A DNA stretch of 64,000 bases, taken from Magnetospirillum sp. 15-1. Its GTDB lineage: Bacteria; Pseudomonadota; Alphaproteobacteria; Rhodospirillales; Magnetospirillaceae. Below the pieces are notes generated by a model, which was given only the letters and a program-made list of their open reading frames with translations, ran no database searches and was not told where the DNA came from. The stretch spans positions 590,632 to 654,631 of the forward strand of contig NZ_FXXN01000028.1 in the NCBI RefSeq assembly GCF_900184795.1, written 5' to 3'. Positions 47,493-55,837 of this stretch are shown piece after piece (the first letter of the stretch is position 1; the number at the start of each line of letters is the position of its first letter). The translations under genes were made by a program, and so were the position numbers.

Positions 47493-48281
47493 TCATCCTA
47501 TGGATTTGACGAAGCGCGTGATGGCGGCGAGCGTCGCCACGGGCTGGTCCTTGTGGGGGGAATGGCGGCAGCCGTCGAGCAGCACCACTTCGGCGCCCGC
47601 CCCGGCCTTGGCCTTGATGGAATCGTACTGGGCATGGCTGCCGTATTCGTCGTCGCGGCCCTGGATCACCATCACCGGCACCCGGATGCCGGGGAGGAAT
47701 TCCTCCAGGTTCCAGGCCATGAAATCGGGGTCGAGCCAGGCGCCGTTCCAGCCCCGGAAGGCACAGTCCACATTGTCGTGGTGCAGCTTCAGCAGGCGGC
47801 TCCGCAGGTCGCCGCTCTCATAGGCCACCTTGGCCTGACGGATGGAGGCGACGCAGATGTCCTCGTTCATCACGTGGGGCGCGAGGCAGACCACGCCCCT
47901 GACATCGGGCGCCGGGGTGCCGCCGGCATGGATCAGGGCGATGGACGCACCGTCGGAATGGCCGATCAGCACCACCGGCCCCAGCTCGAGATGGGCCAGC
48001 AGGCGGGGCAGCACCTCCAGCCCCTCGTGGTGCATGTAAGTCAGCGGCCGGGGCACCGGCACCGGCGTCGAACGGCCATAGCCGGCGCGGGAATAGATGA
48101 ACACGCCGCAGCCGGTGGCCTCGGCCACCTTGTCGGGAAAGTCCCGCCAGATGCCGACACAGCCCAGGCCCTCGTGCAGGAAGACCAGGGTCGGCATTCC
48201 CTGCGCATGGGGATGGACCCAGCGGTATTCCAGTTTCTGGTCGCCCAGATCGATCATGCCGTGCTGATGCTCGCGCCACAT
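47493..48281 (-). CDS. alpha/beta hydrolase of the box cluster
   Basis: The 262-residue hydrolase has the oxyanion region LVFLHEGLG and the nucleophile elbow LIGHSDGASIALIHAG (Ser). The acid lies in VIQGRDDEYG and the catalytic His in LDGCRHSPHKD. It sits between the DUF4863 and boxD genes, 10 and 4 bases away. It may hydrolyse a CoA thioester or a lactone formed from pathway intermediates, acting as a safety valve; its substrate is not known from sequence. Confidence 0.88.
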   Translation of the reverse strand: MWREHQHGMIDLGDQKLEYRWVHPHAQGMPTLVFLHEGLGCVGIWRDFPDKVAEATGCGVFIYSRAGYGRSTPVPVPRPLTYMHHEGLEVLPRLLAHLELGPVVLIGHSDGASIALIHAGGTPAPDVRGVVCLAPHVMNEDICVASIRQAKVAYESGDLRSRLLKLHHDNVDCAFRGWNGAWLDPDFMAWNLEEFLPGIRVPVMVIQGRDDEYGSHAQYDSIKAKAGAGAEVVLLDGCRHSPHKDQPVATLAAITRFVKSIG

Positions 48282-48291
48282 GACCCCACCC

Positions 48292-48762
48292 TCACTTGGG
48301 CCGCGAGAAATCGATCTGCCCGTCGGGCAGCAGATAGAGCACCAGGGCGGCGCCCTCGGTCAGGGTGGGACGGTGGACGCTGTCGGGGCCGTAGACCAGC
48401 CAGCCGCGCGGCGCCCCGTCGAACTTGGCGGCGGGGTCGATGGACATGATCATGTCGATCTCGCCCAGGGGGTGGCGATGGCGCGGCCCCGCCACGTCCT
48501 TCATGTGGACCACGTCGATGGAGAAGCCGGACAACTGGTCGTCGGCCTCGGCGACCCGGCCGTAGCGGATGCCGCCGTGCTCGTTCTCGCACATCCAGCC
48601 TTCGTCGACCGCCTTGTGGCAGGCCGCCTCGATGGCCTTGAACACCTCGCCGTCGGCGGGAAAACGGGCGCTCAACACGCCCGCCAGGGACGCATCCACC
48701 GGCAGCCCGGCGATGGAAGAGGTTACCTGCGCCACCAGCGCCTTGAATGCGGTCTTGGACAC
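48292..48762 (-). CDS. DUF4863 family cupin-like protein
   Basis: The 156-residue protein has a helical N-terminus and a cupin-like core with HRHPLGEIDMIMSID, which could bind metal. The end is ALVLYLLPDGQIDFSRPK. DUF4863 proteins include hydroxylaminobenzoate lyase PnbB and occur in benzoate box clusters, but the reaction here is unknown. It is the first gene of the DUF4863-hydrolase-boxD operon. A palindromic AGCA/TGCA box lies 62 bp upstream. Confidence 0.8.
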   Translation of the reverse strand: MSKTAFKALVAQVTSSIAGLPVDASLAGVLSARFPADGEVFKAIEAACHKAVDEGWMCENEHGGIRYGRVAEADDQLSGFSIDVVHMKDVAGPRHRHPLGEIDMIMSIDPAAKFDGAPRGWLVYGPDSVHRPTLTEGAALVLYLLPDGQIDFSRPK

Positions 48763-48823
48763 GGTCTGTCGCTCCCACGGAGATGAACGACCGGAACTAT
48801 ATCACCGCATTTATCGCCTTAGA

Positions 48824-48837
48824 AGCATTATAATGCA
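48824..48837. promoter_or_regulatory. TGCA-type operator at the DUF4863-boxD operon
   Basis: AGCATTATAATGCA contains the perfect palindrome GCATTATAATGC and matches the TGCA-N6-TGCA layout of the boxC sites with one change. It contains TATAAT on either strand, a likely -10 box. It suggests that both box operons share one repressor. Confidence 0.6.
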
Positions 48838-48916
48838 TATCATCCTTCTGCCTGCCATCCCGGGGCGAAGCCCACGGCTGTTCGGCTTAATCCGATGCGG
48901 TTGAAACAGACACGAA

Positions 48917-49051
48917 GGACACGGATGCGGCGCTTCGCACCGCTCGCGGATGGACACGGATATGCACCACTGCCCGCCCATCATCCTGGTCAGCCGGGGG
49001 CGACGGTGTTGGATTCATATTATCCGTGGCCGCGAAGCGGCATCCGCGTCC
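48917..49051. repeat. imperfect inverted repeat next to the IS element
   Basis: GGACACGGATGCGGCGCTTCGC (48917-48938) is mirrored by GCGAAGCGGCATCCGCGTCC (49032-49051) with a few changes. The IS110-type element begins directly after it. The right flank of the element (CATCCGTGTC, 50407-50416) is again complementary to GACACGGATG of the left arm. It looks like a palindromic intergenic repeat that served as target. No gene was seen in 48763-49053. Confidence 0.5.
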
Positions 49052-49070
49052 ATGTGTGGACGGCCCCTGC

Positions 49071-49303
49071 GTTGCAAGGAAAATTAGGCGCAGTGTCCGC
49101 CGGTCTGGGGCAGTCATGTGTCCGGCCTGTTTGCGCGGCACACCTTGCCGCTGGCCATGATGTGATCCGCGAACCGCTCCCAAATCATCCGTACGGCCTC
49201 GACCGGCCGGGACACGAACAGGGTTTTTCGGCTCGTGGGTCTGACCGGTCGCCATCACGCTTTCATCGCCCTCGCAATCGAAGTGCCGTGGTTGGACTTT
49301 GGT
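49071..49303 (-). ncRNA. candidate guide (bridge/seeker) RNA region of the IS element
   Basis: This noncoding stretch lies between the transposase stop and the left inverted repeat. IS1111-group elements encode a structured RNA at this end that directs target choice. Several GC-rich self-complementary segments are visible, but I could not fold the RNA or define its ends. Confidence 0.35.
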
Positions 49304-50323
49304 TCAGGCGGCCAATCCGGCCTGCCTGTGATATGTGCCGCCATGGGCGAGAATAGCCCAGGCGATCCGGGCCAGCTTGTTGGCGATGGCGACGGTAGCC
49401 TTGCGTGCCGGCATGCGTTCCAGCAGCGCCTTGATCCACGGGCTTTCGGTTCGGTGGCGCAACATGCCGGTGGCACAGACGACGAGCAAGGAGCGGAGAT
49501 AGCGGTCGCCGGCCTTGGTGATGGGGCCAAGGGCGGTCTTGCCTCCGGTCGAGTGCTGCGACGGCACCAGGCCGAGCCAGGCGGCGAAGTCGCGGCCGGT
49601 CTTGAAGCGATGAGGGTCGCCCATGGTGGCGGCGATGGCGCTGGCGGTGACCGGACCGATGGACGGGATGCTCGTCAGACGTCGACAGGCCTCGTCGGCG
49701 CGCTGAGCCGCCAGGACTTCGTGCTCGAGCGCATCGATCTTGGCCTCGGCATCGCGCAACTGTGCCGCCAGCATGCCCAGCGCCTCGCGCGCCAATTGCG
49801 GCAAAGCCAGATCGCCGGCATCCACGGCAAGAGCGATCAGGCCGTCGAGCGCTTTGTCGCCGCACGGCGCGACGATGCCGAACTCGGCCAGATGCGCCCG
49901 CACCGCATTGGCGAGCATGGTGCGCTGGCCCACCAGCATCTTGCGGGCACGATGAAGCATCAGCACCGCCTGCTGCTCGGGCGTCTTGACCGGCACCCGG
50001 GGGACAGAGCGCCGCGCCATCGCTTCGCAAATGGCAGCGGCGTCATTGGCGTCGTTCTTGCGGCCGCGCTTGACGTACGGCTTCACATAGGCCGGCGGGA
50101 CCAGTACCACCTCGTGGCCCAGCGCCCCGATCTCCCGCGCCCAGTAATGGGCCGAGGCGCACGCCTCCATCCCCACCAGGCACGGCGACAGCTTGGTGAA
50201 AAAGCCGAGAACCTGGCCGCGCTTCAACTGACGGCACAAAATCGCTTCTTCATCCGCATTCACCCCGTGTAGCGCAAACGCGCCCTTCGACAGGTCGATC
50301 GCAATCCTGATAATCTCGCTCAT
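49304..50323 (-). CDS. IS110-family transposase
   Basis: The 339-residue DEDD transposase has catalytic acids in IRIAIDLSKGAF, CLVGMEAC and GRKNDANDAAAICEA. The C-terminal Transposase_20 domain begins LTSIPSIGPVTASAIAATMG and includes VPSQHSTGGKTALGPITKAG with the serine nucleophile region. The gene appears full length, so the element may still be active. It interrupts the gap between the benzoate genes and the PQQ-associated genes. Confidence 0.95.
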   Translation of the reverse strand: MSEIIRIAIDLSKGAFALHGVNADEEAILCRQLKRGQVLGFFTKLSPCLVGMEACASAHYWAREIGALGHEVVLVPPAYVKPYVKRGRKNDANDAAAICEAMARRSVPRVPVKTPEQQAVLMLHRARKMLVGQRTMLANAVRAHLAEFGIVAPCGDKALDGLIALAVDAGDLALPQLAREALGMLAAQLRDAEAKIDALEHEVLAAQRADEACRRLTSIPSIGPVTASAIAATMGDPHRFKTGRDFAAWLGLVPSQHSTGGKTALGPITKAGDRYLRSLLVVCATGMLRHRTESPWIKALLERMPARKATVAIANKLARIAWAILAHGGTYHRQAGLAA

Positions 50324-50461
50324 GGGCGGCCCCCTCTTTGTGGCGTCTCAGAAACGACCACGTTAGGGCACTTCGATGCCGGTGAGCAGGGGCCGTCCAC
50401 ACCATCATCCGTGTCTTGTGGCTCGGCTTCAGCCATGTGAAGGTGTGACAGTCGGGGGAGC

Positions 50462-51223
50462 CTACTGGAAGTAATACCCCACGCCGACGATGTAGTCGCC
50501 GACCCGCTGGATCATCGAGCGCTTCTTTTCGACCCGGTTGTCGACGCGGTTCAGCCACATATAGTCCACCTCGCCCTTGCCGGTGGAGTTGGCGATGTTG
50601 ATCATCTCGTGGACGATGGCCTTGCCCTCGGCGTCATGCAGGTTCGAGGCGTCCGAGCCGGTCAGCTTGGGGTTGCCACCCGACGCCATGTACTTGCCCT
50701 TCAGGTCGAAGACGAAGACGTAGAGGTCGCGGGCGACGAAGCCGCCCTTGGGGTCGTTGAAGGCGGCGAAGGCCTTGTCCGGCCCGTCGCTCTTCACCTT
50801 GCCCACGGCGCGGTCCAGCAGCACGCGGGCCTGCTCCGGCCCCATGGAATCGCCGAAGGTCTTGAGATAGGCGATCAGGTAATCCTGCTCGGCGCGGTCG
50901 GTGATGGCCACGTGGCGCATGCGGGTGCCGGGCACCACCTTGTCGTTGCCGGCGATCCAGGCGCGCAGGTTGTCCTCGGTCCACACGATGTTGGCCGCCT
51001 TCAGCGCGTCGGAATACATGAAGGTGGGCAGCGACGCCGCCGGGCGCCCCACCACGCCGTGCAGGTTGGGGCCGAAGCCCTGCTTGCCGCTTTCGGCGGA
51101 ATGGCAGGCCTTGCAGCGCTCGAAGACGTGGCTTCCGGCGATCTCCTCGACGGTGGCGGCGCCGGCGGGCAGGGCGGCGGTCAGCAGGGCTGTGCCCAGC
51201 AGGGCGGCAGGCAGGCGTTTCAT
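50462..51223 (-). CDS. cytochrome c fused to a single Cache domain
   Basis: The 253-residue protein has a signal peptide (LLGTALLTAALPAGA). A class I cytochrome c follows with haem site CKACH near residue 35 and axial Met in GTRMRHVAI. From about residue 130 a Cache sensor domain follows: DLYVFVFDLKGKYMASGGNP, VHEMINIANSTGKGEVDYMW, ending QRVGDYIVGVGYYF. Cache domains usually bind small ligands in sensors, so a haem-Cache fusion without a membrane anchor is unusual. It is last in the M48/NosR-like operon, 59 bp after the NosR-like gene. Confidence 0.88.
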   Translation of the reverse strand: MKRLPAALLGTALLTAALPAGAATVEEIAGSHVFERCKACHSAESGKQGFGPNLHGVVGRPAASLPTFMYSDALKAANIVWTEDNLRAWIAGNDKVVPGTRMRHVAITDRAEQDYLIAYLKTFGDSMGPEQARVLLDRAVGKVKSDGPDKAFAAFNDPKGGFVARDLYVFVFDLKGKYMASGGNPKLTGSDASNLHDAEGKAIVHEMINIANSTGKGEVDYMWLNRVDNRVEKKRSMIQRVGDYIVGVGYYFQ

Positions 51224-51282
51224 GGGTCCAGGTCTCCCCCGACAGTCTCGATTGGCGGGGAGGCTAGCACCCGCCCCGACCC

Positions 51283-53301
51283 TCAGCCATTAGACCTAGG
51301 GACAAGCCCCCGGCGGGCGGCCAGCACCAGGGGCACGCAGGTGCGTGCGTCGCCGTGGATGGATACGCAGTCCAGGCACTGGAAGCATTCGGCGTAGTCG
51401 ATCCGTCCTCTCCGGTCGATGGCGCCATAGCGGCAGCGGACTTCGCACAGCCGGCAGGGCGTGCCGCATTCGGCCCGCCGGGCGAGCCAGTCCCAGCGCC
51501 GCAGCCGGCCCGCCACGGCCAGGGCGGCGCCCAGCGGGCAGACAAAGCGGCAGAAGCCCTTGTAGGTCACCAGTCCCAGGGCCAGCAGCCCGCCGGCATA
51601 GGCCACGAAGGGCCAGGAGCGCTGGAACCCCAGGGTGATGGCGGTCTTGAACGGCTCCACCTCCACCGCCCGGTCGGTGGCGCCCGGCACCGCCAATGAC
51701 AGCAGAACGGCCAGCAGCACCCCGTATTTCAGCCGGCCGAGGCGGGCGGGCGACCGCCATTGCGGCACGCGAAGCACGTGCGCCACCTCGCCGACCACCT
51801 CCTGAAGCGCGCCGAACGGGCATAGCCAGCCACAGAAGGTGCCACGCCCCCAGACCAGCAGCGAGACCAGGGTGTAGAGCCACAGGATCACCGTGAACGG
51901 ATCGTACAGCAGGAAGGACGGGCCGCCGCTCTGGATCAGGCCGGTCAGGTTGACGATGGATAGCTGCCCCTGGCCGAACCAGCCGATGAACACCAGGGTC
52001 ACCATCAGGGCGGCGAAGCGGGCCGGCCACAGCAGGCGGGGGCGGGCCAGAAGGGGGGAACGCCCACTTAATCCGGCGGTCAGGGCGGCCAGGAAGGCGA
52101 GCAGCGCCGCGATCTCCCAGGCGCGGCCGGTCCAAGACGACAGCCACGGCGGGGCGGGGGCCTCGATCCTGGGCCGCTCGAACCGGTCCGGGTCGGGGCG
52201 GTGCTCGGCGGGGAAGTCCCGCGCCGCCGCCTCGGACCCCATGTAGGAATGGCGGCGCACCACCCTGAGGCCCAGGCTCCACGGGCTGGAGGGATCGAAA
52301 CCCAGCCTGGTGTCCACCCGCAGCACCAATCCCTCGGCGAAGGCGGGCAGGCCGGGGGCCAGTTCCAATTCCACGTCGGCGTCGCGCAAGCTGACCGGAA
52401 AGCCGCCCTGGCGCAGCGTCAGGCGGTCGGGCACGGCGTTGCGCACGAAGCCCTCGCCGGTGATGGAGACGGGGCCGGTGGCCAGCACCAGCAGCGGCTC
52501 CTCCCAGACCTCCACATGGCGGCCCACCCGGCGCATCATCTCGGGCGTGGCGAGATTGCCGGCCACCACGGCGAGGCCGAGATCGGCGAACCACAGGTCG
52601 ACCATCACCTCGGCCCCATCGCCGTCCTCGGCGAAGGCGGTGCCGGCGAAGGCCCGCTCTATCTCGGTGCGCGACAGGCGCAGGTGGCCGATCAGCCCGG
52701 CGGCCACCATCTCGTCCCAGGTCATGGGGCGGAAGCCGCCGGGCTTGGGCCGCCCGGCCGGCTTGGGGGCGATACCGGCCAGCTTGTCGCGGGCCACCCT
52801 CAAAGCGGCGGCCAGGATGGTCTCGTTGGCGATGCGCACCGAGGCGGTGGCCTTGGATACGCCGTCGATCATGGTGTTGGCGCTGGTGTCGCGGTCCCGG
52901 TCGTGGGCGCCGCCCACCTTGATGTTGGCGCCCAGCGACAGGCCCTGGTACTGGCGCAGGAAGTCCAGCAAGGGCCGGGGGCCGAGGCCGCTGACGAACA
53001 CCGGTTCGTTCTGCTCCAACAGGCGCACGTCCAGGAACGTGCCGTTCTTGTCCATGGCGATCAGCAGGTTGATGGGCGCCCCGGAAAAGCCGGGCAGCGG
53101 CGCCAGATCGCGGGACTCGAAGACATAGCCGGTGAAGGCGCCGCCGCCGTCCAGCAGGGTCCAGATGGGCAGCGCCGGGTCCCTGGCCCCCAATTGCAGC
53201 GGCGGCGTGATCATGGCCGCCATGTCCTGGCGTTCCAGCCGCGCCCGGGCGGGCAGGGCCATGGCCAGCAGCAGGAGCAGGGCGCTTAGGAGGATGCGCA
53301 C
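51283..53301 (-). CDS. NosR/NirI-like FMN-binding and Fe-S membrane protein
   Basis: The 672-residue protein probably starts at the GTG at 53301, inside the end of the M48 gene, with GAGG upstream. A signal helix (LLSALLLLLAMALPARA) is followed by a periplasmic FMN-binding domain with DGVSKATASVRIANETIL, where Thr can carry flavin. Several membrane helices and cytosolic cysteine motifs follow: CGWLCPFGALQE, CRFVCPLGAAL, CGTPCRLCEVRCRYGAID and CFQCLDC. In NosR this layout moves electrons across the membrane. No nitrous oxide reductase genes are nearby, so a role for PQQ-linked electron flow is inferred from position. Confidence 0.88.
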   Translation of the reverse strand: MRILLSALLLLLAMALPARARLERQDMAAMITPPLQLGARDPALPIWTLLDGGGAFTGYVFESRDLAPLPGFSGAPINLLIAMDKNGTFLDVRLLEQNEPVFVSGLGPRPLLDFLRQYQGLSLGANIKVGGAHDRDRDTSANTMIDGVSKATASVRIANETILAAALRVARDKLAGIAPKPAGRPKPGGFRPMTWDEMVAAGLIGHLRLSRTEIERAFAGTAFAEDGDGAEVMVDLWFADLGLAVVAGNLATPEMMRRVGRHVEVWEEPLLVLATGPVSITGEGFVRNAVPDRLTLRQGGFPVSLRDADVELELAPGLPAFAEGLVLRVDTRLGFDPSSPWSLGLRVVRRHSYMGSEAAARDFPAEHRPDPDRFERPRIEAPAPPWLSSWTGRAWEIAALLAFLAALTAGLSGRSPLLARPRLLWPARFAALMVTLVFIGWFGQGQLSIVNLTGLIQSGGPSFLLYDPFTVILWLYTLVSLLVWGRGTFCGWLCPFGALQEVVGEVAHVLRVPQWRSPARLGRLKYGVLLAVLLSLAVPGATDRAVEVEPFKTAITLGFQRSWPFVAYAGGLLALGLVTYKGFCRFVCPLGAALAVAGRLRRWDWLARRAECGTPCRLCEVRCRYGAIDRRGRIDYAECFQCLDCVSIHGDARTCVPLVLAARRGLVPRSNG

Positions 53302-54314
53302 GCGGCATTCCTCAGGCGCTCCAGCCGCCGGCGGGGCGGCGGGTGGGGATGGTGGAAGGCGGCCCACAGCCTTTCCGGCTCGGGCGCCTGGGCGTTGGCG
53401 CCGTAGAGGTGCCGCAGGGCGCGGGCGAAGGGTTCGGCTCCGGCCTGGGCGGCGGCGTGGGCATCGGCCTGTTCCTCCCACCGGCGGATCAGGCGGGCTT
53501 CCAGCGGGCGGACGGGCAGGGCGAGGACCGGGGCGGCCAGCACCAGCAAGGTCAGGGTGGTGGTGATGTCCCCTCCCGCCCACCGGGCCAGGACCAGCAG
53601 CAGGGCGGCCAGTCCCAGGCGCCAGACCAGGAACCACTCCCGGTGGCGGTGCTCCAGATGTCCGGCCTCGTGGGCCAGCACCGCGGCCACTTCGTCGGCG
53701 GGCAGGGCTTCGACCAGGGTGTCGTTGAGGATGATGCGCCGCCTCGGCCCGATGCCCTCGGCCCGCGCGTTGAGCTGGCCGGTGCGGCTGCCCTCGTCCG
53801 ATATCCACACGGGGACCGGGGCTTGGAAGTGCGATGGGGTGAGGATACGGCCCGAGGGCGGCGCCATCTCCCGCCACAGCAGCAGCGCGGCCAGGGCGAC
53901 CCAGGCGGCGATCCAGCCGCCGCCGGCCACCACCGCCAGAGGCAAGGCGGGGGCCAGTTCCTTGATCAGCCGCCTTGCCTGCTCGGCCAGGAAGCTTCGG
54001 GGGTTCCATACCCCGCCCAGGCGGCGGCCCCAGGCGGCGAAGGGCAGATCGAAGGCGGCGCGGACCACCAGGGCGGCGGGCAGGGCGCCCCAGGGGCCGC
54101 AAACCTCCGCCAGCAGAGCGGCACCGCCCAGCGCCGCCAGGGCGGCCAGGGCCGAAAGCCCGAGGCCGCGTGCCGCCAGCAGCCTTACCCGGCCGCTTTC
54201 CTGAATCAACGCCCGGCCCTCGGCATGGTGGCGCAGCCAGTCCTGGGCGCGCCCGGCCAGCCATGCCTCGAGGGCGGCATGGGCAAGGGCGGCCAGGAGT
54301 ACTGCCTGAAGCAT
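53286..54314 (-). CDS. M48-family metalloprotease
   Basis: The 342-residue membrane protease has helices near the N-terminus and around the middle. The zinc motif is AAVLAHEAGHLEHRHREWF (HExxH type), and a downstream Glu lies in RRWEEQADAHAAAQAG. This is the Ste24/HtpX-like M48 family. It is first in a leftward operon with the NosR-like protein, whose start it overlaps by 16 bases. It lies divergent from pqqD with a shared motif at its start. Processing of PqqA or of a secreted quinoprotein is a possibility, not evidence. Confidence 0.88.
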   Translation of the reverse strand: MLQAVLLAALAHAALEAWLAGRAQDWLRHHAEGRALIQESGRVRLLAARGLGLSALAALAALGGAALLAEVCGPWGALPAALVVRAAFDLPFAAWGRRLGGVWNPRSFLAEQARRLIKELAPALPLAVVAGGGWIAAWVALAALLLWREMAPPSGRILTPSHFQAPVPVWISDEGSRTGQLNARAEGIGPRRRIILNDTLVEALPADEVAAVLAHEAGHLEHRHREWFLVWRLGLAALLLVLARWAGGDITTTLTLLVLAAPVLALPVRPLEARLIRRWEEQADAHAAAQAGAEPFARALRHLYGANAQAPEPERLWAAFHHPHPPPRRRLERLRNAACASS

Positions 54315-54318
54315 GGAG

Positions 54319-54336
54319 TTAGACCTATTGCCAATT
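54319..54336. promoter_or_regulatory. shared regulatory motif between the M48 gene and pqqD (site 1)
   Basis: TTAGACCTATTGCCAATT matches site 2 (55834-55851) at 17 of 18 positions. Its core ATTGCCAAT is symmetric about one base. It lies just before the M48 start and about 117 bp (centre to ATG) before pqqD. Confidence 0.7.
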
Positions 54337-54447
54337 GCCGCGCCGAGGTCCCGGCAAACACAATGCTGCCGGATGCGACGGGTAATGATACGGAGGCAAG
54401 GTCTCTGTATCAATAAATATAAAGTACAATGCCAACGAGGGGCTGAC

Positions 54448-54744
54448 ATGTCTGGTATTGATGAAGTCAAGGATACAGACGTCATTGAGCTTCATCCCAT
54501 GTATATGCTGCGTTGGGAGGAGTCTGAGCAGGCTCATATCCTTCTGTACCCGGAAGGTATCGTGAAGCTGAACTCGTCGGCAGGTGAAATACTGAAGCGT
54601 TTTGTCGGTGGGCGTCTGGTGGCCGAGGTTGTCGCCGAATTGTCGGCGCTGTGCCCGGACGAGGATATCGCCGCCGACATCCTGGTCTTCCTGGAGATTG
54701 CCAATGACAAAGGATGGACCCGTCGCAAGGCCGCTCAGGCTTGA
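54448..54744 (+). CDS. pqqD: PQQ synthesis peptide chaperone PqqD
   Basis: The 98-residue protein has the PqqD fold: MYMLRWEESEQAHILLYPEG, VKLNSSAGEILKRFVGGRLV and ADILVFLEIANDKGW. PqqD binds the PqqA peptide and presents it to the radical SAM enzyme PqqE. GAGGGG precedes the ATG. The pqqE start lies inside this gene, so the two proteins are made together. It begins the locus, ahead of pqqA. Confidence 0.92.
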   Translation: MSGIDEVKDTDVIELHPMYMLRWEESEQAHILLYPEGIVKLNSSAGEILKRFVGGRLVAEVVAELSALCPDEDIAADILVFLEIANDKGWTRRKAAQA

Positions 54745-55837
54745 CGGACAGGGCAAGCCGCTCTGGCTGGTCTGCGAACTGACCTACAAGTGCCCGCTGA
54801 AATGCCCGTGGTGCAACAACCCGCTGGAATTCGGCTCCATCCGCAACGAACTGTCCACCGAGGAGTGGAAGCGGGTGCTGCGCGAGTCCCGCGCGCTGGG
54901 CAGCCTGCAGCTGGGCTTCACCGGCGGCGAGCCGCTGGTGCGCAACGACCTGGAGGAACTGGTGGCCGAGGCCGACGGGTTGGGGTTCTACACCAACCTG
55001 ATCACCTCGACGGTGGGGCTCAATGCCGAGCGGCTGGCCCGGCTCAAGGCGGCGGGGCTGAAGCAGATCCAGGTCAGCCTGCAATCCCATGACGCCACCA
55101 CCACCAATACCCTGGTAGGGGCGCCGGTCCACGATCACAAGATCGCCATGATCCGTGAGATCAAGGCCCAGGGCTTCCCGGTGGTGCTGAACATTCCGGT
55201 GGTGCGCCAGAACATCGCCCACACCACCGCCTATCTGGAACTGGCCCTGGACCTGGGGGTCGATTACGTCGAGTTCGCCAACGTCCAGTACTACAACTGG
55301 GCCCTGGTCAACCGCGACGAACTGATGCCGACGCTCGACGAGTTGCGGGAATCCGAGGCGGCCATCAATGCCTTCCGCGCCAGGGTGGGCAAGCGGATGA
55401 CCGTCTATTTCGTCATCCCCGACTACTTCAACGGGCGGCCCAAGGCCTGCATGAACGGCTGGGGCTCGATCATCATGACCATTGCCCCCGACGGGCTGGC
55501 TCTGCCCTGCCAGGAAGCCCGCATCCTCAAGGGTCTGGACTTCCCGTCGGTACGCGACCATTCGGTGGAGTGGATATGGAAGGAGTCACCCGCCTTCAAG
55601 ACCTATCGCGGCGACGACTGGATGAAGGAGCCCTGCCGCTCCTGCGACGAGAAGGAAAAGGATTTCGGCGGCTGCCGCTGTCAGGCCTATCTGCTGACCG
55701 GCGATGCCGCCAATCCCGATCCCGCCTGCTCGAAATCACCCTTCCATCACAAGATCGATCAGGCGATCATCGAGGCCCACCGGCCGCAACGCAATTCACG
55801 CCCCCTGGTCATGCGTCAGGCCGGGGCGGCATCTTAG
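54704..55837 (+). CDS. pqqE: PqqA peptide cyclase (radical SAM enzyme)
   Basis: The 377-residue enzyme has the radical SAM cluster motif CPLKCPWCNNP, followed by QLGFTGGEPLVRNDLEELV. The C-terminal SPASM-type cysteines are in CMNGWGSIIM, ALPCQEARI, CRSCDEKEKDFGGCRCQAY and DPACSKSPFH. PqqE links the Glu and Tyr side chains of PqqA, the first step of PQQ synthesis. The ATG at 54704 has GGAG upstream and overlaps pqqD by 41 bases. The stop lies inside the regulatory motif upstream of pqqA. Confidence 0.95.
   Translation: MTKDGPVARPLRLDGQGKPLWLVCELTYKCPLKCPWCNNPLEFGSIRNELSTEEWKRVLRESRALGSLQLGFTGGEPLVRNDLEELVAEADGLGFYTNLITSTVGLNAERLARLKAAGLKQIQVSLQSHDATTTNTLVGAPVHDHKIAMIREIKAQGFPVVLNIPVVRQNIAHTTAYLELALDLGVDYVEFANVQYYNWALVNRDELMPTLDELRESEAAINAFRARVGKRMTVYFVIPDYFNGRPKACMNGWGSIIMTIAPDGLALPCQEARILKGLDFPSVRDHSVEWIWKESPAFKTYRGDDWMKEPCRSCDEKEKDFGGCRCQAYLLTGDAANPDPACSKSPFHHKIDQAIIEAHRPQRNSRPLVMRQAGAAS

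Larger units (their letters stand above)
49054..50402. mobile_element. IS110/IS1111-type insertion sequence
   Basis: The perfect 17-bp inverted repeats GTGTGGACGGCCCCTGC (49054-49070) and GCAGGGGCCGTCCACAC (50386-50402) bracket a single transposase gene. About 250 bp of noncoding DNA follow the gene and 79 bp precede it. Subterminal inverted repeats and a long 3' noncoding end are features of the IS1111 group. The exact outer ends cannot be fixed, because this family makes no clear target duplication. Confidence 0.85.

Noticed and set aside
48887-49258. Minus-strand 123-codon frame across the left end of the IS element
   Set aside because: It crosses the IS boundary and the flanking palindrome, so it cannot be an old gene; its protein sequence is unrecognisable.
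51289-51302. TTAGACCTAGGG, partial match to the PQQ regulon motif
   Set aside because: It lies in the last codons of the NosR-like gene and lacks the ATTG/CAAT core.
51283-54264. A 993-codon reading of the NosR-like gene starting inside the M48 gene
   Set aside because: The first 321 codons are in the wrong frame of the M48 protease. The signal peptide and ribosome site place the start at the GTG at 53301.
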